From Chitinophagales bacterium (GTDB lineage Bacteria; Bacteroidota; Bacteroidia; Chitinophagales; Chitinophagaceae): a DNA stretch of 64,000 nucleotides. The notes under the pieces are model-generated. The model made no database searches, was not told the DNA's origin, and saw only the letters and a program-made list of their open reading frames with translations. Within the stretch, counting starts at the first letter, position 1. Each line of letters starts with the position of its first letter. The position numbers were made by a program, and so were the translations under genes. Shown piece by piece: positions 60,989-64,000 of this stretch. The DNA lies in contig JAFLBM010000013.1 of NCBI GenBank assembly GCA_017303455.1, forward strand, positions 83,826 to 147,825, given 5' to 3'.

Positions 60989-63598
60989 ATGAACTTAGGA
61001 AACTTTACCATAAAAGCAGCTGAAGCTTTTCAGCAGGCACAGCAATTAGCTTTTAATGCGCAGCATTCGAATATTGAGACCGAACATATCCTGAAAGCGT
61101 TGCTTGAACAACAGGATTCACCGGTGGATTATTTGCTGAAGAAGAACAACGTGACTGTGAACCTGGTGGATACCAAACTGGATGAACTGATCAGTAAACT
61201 GCCCACTACGTCCGGGGAAGGTGGTCAATCCATCAGCCGGGATGCCAACAGCGTGGTGCTGCGGGCCGGTGCAGCCTTAAAACAATTCAATGATGAATTT
61301 ATTACGCCGGAACATTTGCTGTTAGCGATTGTACAAGGCAACGATGCCACCGCCAAACTATTAAAGAATGCAGGCCTGACCGAGAAAGGTTTGTTAGCTG
61401 CGATCAAAGAATTAAGAAAAGGAGAGACGGTTACTTCGCAAACACAATCACAGGAATTCAATGCACTGAATAAATATGCCAAAAATTTAAATGAACTGGC
61501 AAGACAGGGCAAACTCGATCCCGTCATTGGTCGTGATGAAGAAATAAGAAGAACCTTACATATCCTTTCAAGAAGAACAAAGAATAACCCGATCCTCGTG
61601 GGTGAGCCCGGTGTAGGTAAAACCGCCATTGCCGAAGGGATTGCACACCGTATCGTGAATGGTGATGTGCCGGAGAATTTGAAATCAAAAATTATCTATG
61701 CGCTGGATATGGGGCAACTGATCGCCGGTGCCAAATACAAAGGCGAATTTGAAGAACGTTTGAAAGGCGTTGTGAAAGAAGTGGCCGGCAGTGATGGAGA
61801 AATTATTTTATTTATTGATGAGATACATACCCTCGTGGGTGCCGGTGGTGGAGAGGGGGCGATGGATGCCGCTAATATTTTAAAGCCTGCCCTGGCAAGA
61901 GGTGAACTCCGTGCCGTGGGTGCCACCACACTCAGTGAATACCAGAAATTTTTTGAAAAAGATAAGGCACTCGAACGCCGTTTCCAGAAAGTGATGATCG
62001 ATGAACCCAGTATCGAAGATGCGATCTCTATTTTGCGGGGATTAAAAGACCGCTATGAAACGCACCACCATGTCCGCATCAAAGACGAAGCGATCATTGC
62101 AGCGGTGGAATTATCCAGCCGTTATGTAACGGACCGTTTCTTACCGGATAAAGCGATTGACCTGATTGATGAGAGTGCAGCCAAACTACGCCTGGAAATG
62201 AATTCCATGCCGGAAGAACTGGATACACTCGAAAGACAGATCCGTCAATTGGAAATTGAAAGGGAAGCGATCAAAAGGGAGAATGATGAAGTGAAACTGA
62301 AGGAACTGAATACTGAAATTGCTAACCTGGCCGTAACCAGAGATACGCTGAAAGCAAAATGGAAAGAAGAAAAAGAAGTGGTGGAGAAGATACAGAATGG
62401 AAAAGCAGAGATCGAAAATTTAAAACAACTGGCAGAACGGGCAGAACGGGAAGGTGATTATGGAAAAGTGGCCGAGATCCGTTACGGGAAGATCAAAGAA
62501 CAGGAAACACTGATCAACCAATTAACCAATCAACTATTAAACTCCACCGAAAAACGCTTACTAAAAGAAGAAGTAGATGCTGAAGATATTGCCGAAAGTA
62601 TTGCCAAAGCCACCGGCATACCCGTGATGAAGATGCTGCAGAGTGATAAAGAAAAACTGTTGCACCTGGAAGAGCATTTGCATGAACGGGTGGTGGGACA
62701 GGAAGAAGCCATCACCGCCGTGGCCGATGCCATACGCAGAAGCCGGGCCGGTTTGCAGGACCCGAAGAAACCGATTGGTTCCTTTATTTTCCTCGGTACC
62801 ACCGGCGTGGGTAAAACTGAACTGGCCAAAGCCCTTGCTGAATATTTGTTTGATGATGAAAGTATGATGACGAGGATCGATATGAGTGAGTACCAGGAAA
62901 AACATACCGTATCAAGACTGGTGGGTGCACCTCCCGGCTATGTGGGCTATGATGAAGGCGGGCAATTGACTGAAGCCGTGCGCCGCAAACCCTACAGCGT
63001 GGTGCTGCTGGACGAAATTGAAAAAGCCAATCCTGATGTATGGAATGTATTGCTGCAGGTGCTGGATGATGGCCGCCTCACCGATAACAAAGGCCGGGTG
63101 GTGAATTTCAAGAATACCATCATCATCATGACCAGCAATATCGGCAGCCATTTGATCATGGATGCTTTTGAAAATGTAAAAGAAAAAGATATTGAAGCGG
63201 CCGGTGCCAAAGCGAAAGTGGAAGTGATGAATTTGCTGCGGCAAACCATAAGGCCTGAATTTCTGAACCGGGTGGATGAGATCATCATGTTCCAGCCTTT
63301 GCTGAAAAAAGAAATCATGGGTATTGTAAAGATCCAGTTGAATGGCCTGAAAAAATTAGTGGCCGGCAGCGGCATACAACTACAGTTCAGCGATTATGCA
63401 CTGGAGTTCCTGGCCGACCAGGGCTTTGACCCGCAGTTTGGTGCCCGGCCCCTGAAGCGATTGATACAAAAGGAAATTGTGAACCAGTTAAGCAAACGCA
63501 TACTGGCGGGTGATATTGATAAGACCAAACCGGTGTTGGTGGATGTATTCGACAACACCGTTGTTTTCAGGAATGAAATGCCTGAGAAAGTGAAATAG
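60989..63598 (+). CDS. clpB: ATP-dependent disaggregase ClpB
   Basis: The 869-residue protein is a full ClpB: N-terminal Clp repeats (about 1-145, MNLGNFTIKAAEAFQQAQQL), AAA1 with Walker A GEPGVGKTAIAEG, the middle coiled-coil domain (about 400-530, LERQIRQLEIEREAIKREND) that marks ClpB, and AAA2 with Walker A GTTGVGKTELAKAL and the conserved GAPPGYVGYDEGG pore loop. It rescues aggregated proteins together with DnaK. ATG 60989 is correct; the frame extends upstream to 60704, but those residues overlap the divergent hydrolase gene. Its last 17 codons are duplicated just downstream. Confidence 0.97.
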   Translation: MNLGNFTIKAAEAFQQAQQLAFNAQHSNIETEHILKALLEQQDSPVDYLLKKNNVTVNLVDTKLDELISKLPTTSGEGGQSISRDANSVVLRAGAALKQFNDEFITPEHLLLAIVQGNDATAKLLKNAGLTEKGLLAAIKELRKGETVTSQTQSQEFNALNKYAKNLNELARQGKLDPVIGRDEEIRRTLHILSRRTKNNPILVGEPGVGKTAIAEGIAHRIVNGDVPENLKSKIIYALDMGQLIAGAKYKGEFEERLKGVVKEVAGSDGEIILFIDEIHTLVGAGGGEGAMDAANILKPALARGELRAVGATTLSEYQKFFEKDKALERRFQKVMIDEPSIEDAISILRGLKDRYETHHHVRIKDEAIIAAVELSSRYVTDRFLPDKAIDLIDESAAKLRLEMNSMPEELDTLERQIRQLEIEREAIKRENDEVKLKELNTEIANLAVTRDTLKAKWKEEKEVVEKIQNGKAEIENLKQLAERAEREGDYGKVAEIRYGKIKEQETLINQLTNQLLNSTEKRLLKEEVDAEDIAESIAKATGIPVMKMLQSDKEKLLHLEEHLHERVVGQEEAITAVADAIRRSRAGLQDPKKPIGSFIFLGTTGVGKTELAKALAEYLFDDESMMTRIDMSEYQEKHTVSRLVGAPPGYVGYDEGGQLTEAVRRKPYSVVLLDEIEKANPDVWNVLLQVLDDGRLTDNKGRVVNFKNTIIIMTSNIGSHLIMDAFENVKEKDIEAAGAKAKVEVMNLLRQTIRPEFLNRVDEIIMFQPLLKKEIMGIVKIQLNGLKKLVAGSGIQLQFSDYALEFLADQGFDPQFGARPLKRLIQKEIVNQLSKRILAGDIDKTKPVLVDVFDNTVVFRNEMPEKVK

Positions 63599-63693
63599 GC
63601 TGGTGGATGCCTGCCTGCGGGGAGATTAAGCGCAGGCAGGTGTTTGATAATACGGTGGTGTTTAGGGATGAGACGCCGGAGAAAGTGAAGTAA
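63599..63693 (+). pseudogene. Duplicated clpB 3' tail interrupted by a palindrome
   Basis: GCTGGTGGATG (63599-63609) repeats the clpB segment at 63535-63545 with one change. After a palindrome, 63640-63690 encodes VFDNTVVFRDETPEKVK and a TAA stop; the clpB end reads VFDNTVVFRNEMPEKVK, so 15 of 17 residues agree while many third codon positions differ. This is a remnant of a second clpB 3' end, not a functional gene. Confidence 0.85.
63610..63640. repeat. Palindromic element inserted in the clpB remnant
   Basis: CCTGCCTGCG and CGCAGGCAGG are perfect 10-base inverted arms around 11 bases. The element splits the clpB tail copy exactly at the LVD/VFD junction and resembles small REP-like palindromes rich in CCTGC. 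It has no T-run. Confidence 0.75.
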
Positions 63694-63715
63694 CAATAAT
63701 AAGATTAGATTTTTG

Positions 63716-63748
63716 ACAGCTTATTACAAACTGTGGTAAGCTGTTTTT
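63716..63748 (+). terminator. Terminator downstream of clpB
   Basis: ACAGCTTA and TAAGCTGT form an 8-base stem, extended by weaker pairs (ACA/TGT and G-U) into the loop, followed by TTTTT. It lies after the clpB remnant, about 120 bases from the true stop, and would serve clpB if the remnant is transcribed. The gap from here to 63881 is AT-rich with no further supported feature. Confidence 0.75.
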
Positions 63749-63881
63749 AAATTTTTATAAATCCCATCTCATTTAATTGTGAGGCTTTATTTAATTTCAT
63801 TTGCTATTATTGCGTAGGGCATGGAAGTAGAATTCGAAGTAGCCAGCAATCTTAAAAATATTATTTTAAAATTCATTTGTT

Positions 63882-64000
63882 ATGAATAGATTGGTTATTA
63901 TCGGCAATGGTTTCGATTTGGCGCATAGAATGAAGACTACTTATTATGATTTTATTTTTAATTATGTAAAAAAATCTTTTGAATCAGCACAGATTAATGG
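63882..64000 (+). CDS. AbiH-family protein, 3' end cut by window edge
   Basis: The first 39 codons are inside the window: MNRLVIIGNGFDLAHRMKTT then YYDFIFNYVKKSFESAQING. The opening IIGNGFDLAHxMKTxYxDF is the N-terminal signature of AbiH (PF14253), a family first known as an abortive phage-infection protein in lactococci, often found in defence islands. Base composition around it is more AT-rich than clpB, in line with recent acquisition. A 22-codon frame at 63821-63889 overlaps the start and could be a leader, but it is weak. The rest of the gene lies outside the window. Confidence 0.85.
   Translation, partial: MNRLVIIGNGFDLAHRMKTTYYDFIFNYVKKSFESAQIN

Noticed and set aside
63821..63889. 22-codon frame overlapping the AbiH start
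   Set aside because: It lacks a ribosome-binding site and any recognisable feature; in AT-rich DNA a frame this short is expected by chance. Conservation upstream of AbiH homologues would change this view.
1..64000. CRISPR arrays, tRNA or rRNA genes, transposases and prophage
   Set aside because: No regular repeat-spacer array, cloverleaf or rRNA-like sequence and no recombinase-type protein was seen. The four-helix-bundle protein alone is not evidence for rRNA or a retroelement.

Overview
The window is a stretch of a Bacteroidota chromosome, most likely from a Chitinophagaceae-like member of the Chitinophagales. Pointers are a SusC/SusD pair, Bacteroidota-type promoters (TAnnTTTG around -7, TTG around -33), mostly weak Shine-Dalgarno signals, many secreted DUF-type proteins (DUF6600, DUF2911, DUF3857, DUF6263-like) and tandem DUF3857 genes. 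No rRNA, tRNA, CRISPR array, transposase or integrated phage was recognised. The genus is an inference from gene content only.

Layout. 1-2213: four-helix-bundle protein cut by the left edge, TRIC-type channel, PhzF isomerase, DCC oxidoreductase. 2319-11093: the most unusual part, a TPR histidine kinase and LuxR-type response regulator flanked by a glycine-rich secreted protein and a run of six exported proteins; three promoters here share one operator-like inverted repeat at fixed spacing. 11159-19507: YebC, two APC amino-acid permeases, then an apparent operon of dicarboxylate symporter, DedA, MFS and glycosyltransferase 9. 19491-20279: a sigma-factor-like protein without region 4 plus a tiny FecR-like partner. 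20569-27364: secreted hydrolase, ABC-F ATPase, J-domain membrane protein, Tat-exported superoxide dismutase, dienelactone hydrolase, DUF6600 protein.

27539-41368: orphan histidine kinase, unknown secreted protein, gcvP, cysteine-cluster protein, an unannotated 29-residue membrane peptide next to a metallo-beta-lactamase-fold hydrolase, MFS exporter with deoxynucleoside kinase and folK, sppA, ABC-2 permease, SRPBCC protein and DUF2911 protein. 41419-48002: anmK divergent from a DeoR regulator followed by SusC/SusD, plausibly amino-sugar scavenging. 48068-58498: bioA, an ECF sigma factor overlapping a membrane-anchored putative barrel protein, LVIVD lipoprotein, small barrel-like protein, queG, and two DUF3857/transglutaminase paralogues, the first of which has lost its cysteine. 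58499-64000: degenerate two-TM channel-like protein, DUF6263-like protein, serine hydrolase, clpB, a duplicated clpB tail broken by a palindrome, and the start of an AbiH-type phage-defence gene at the right edge.

Most of the window is housekeeping and transport. The best candidates for something undescribed are the two-component secretome locus at 2.3-11.1 kb with its shared operator, the reduced sigma/anti-sigma-like pair at 19.5-20.3 kb, and the heptad repeats placed just upstream of unrelated genes. Intergenic gaps are short; none exceeds 300 bases.
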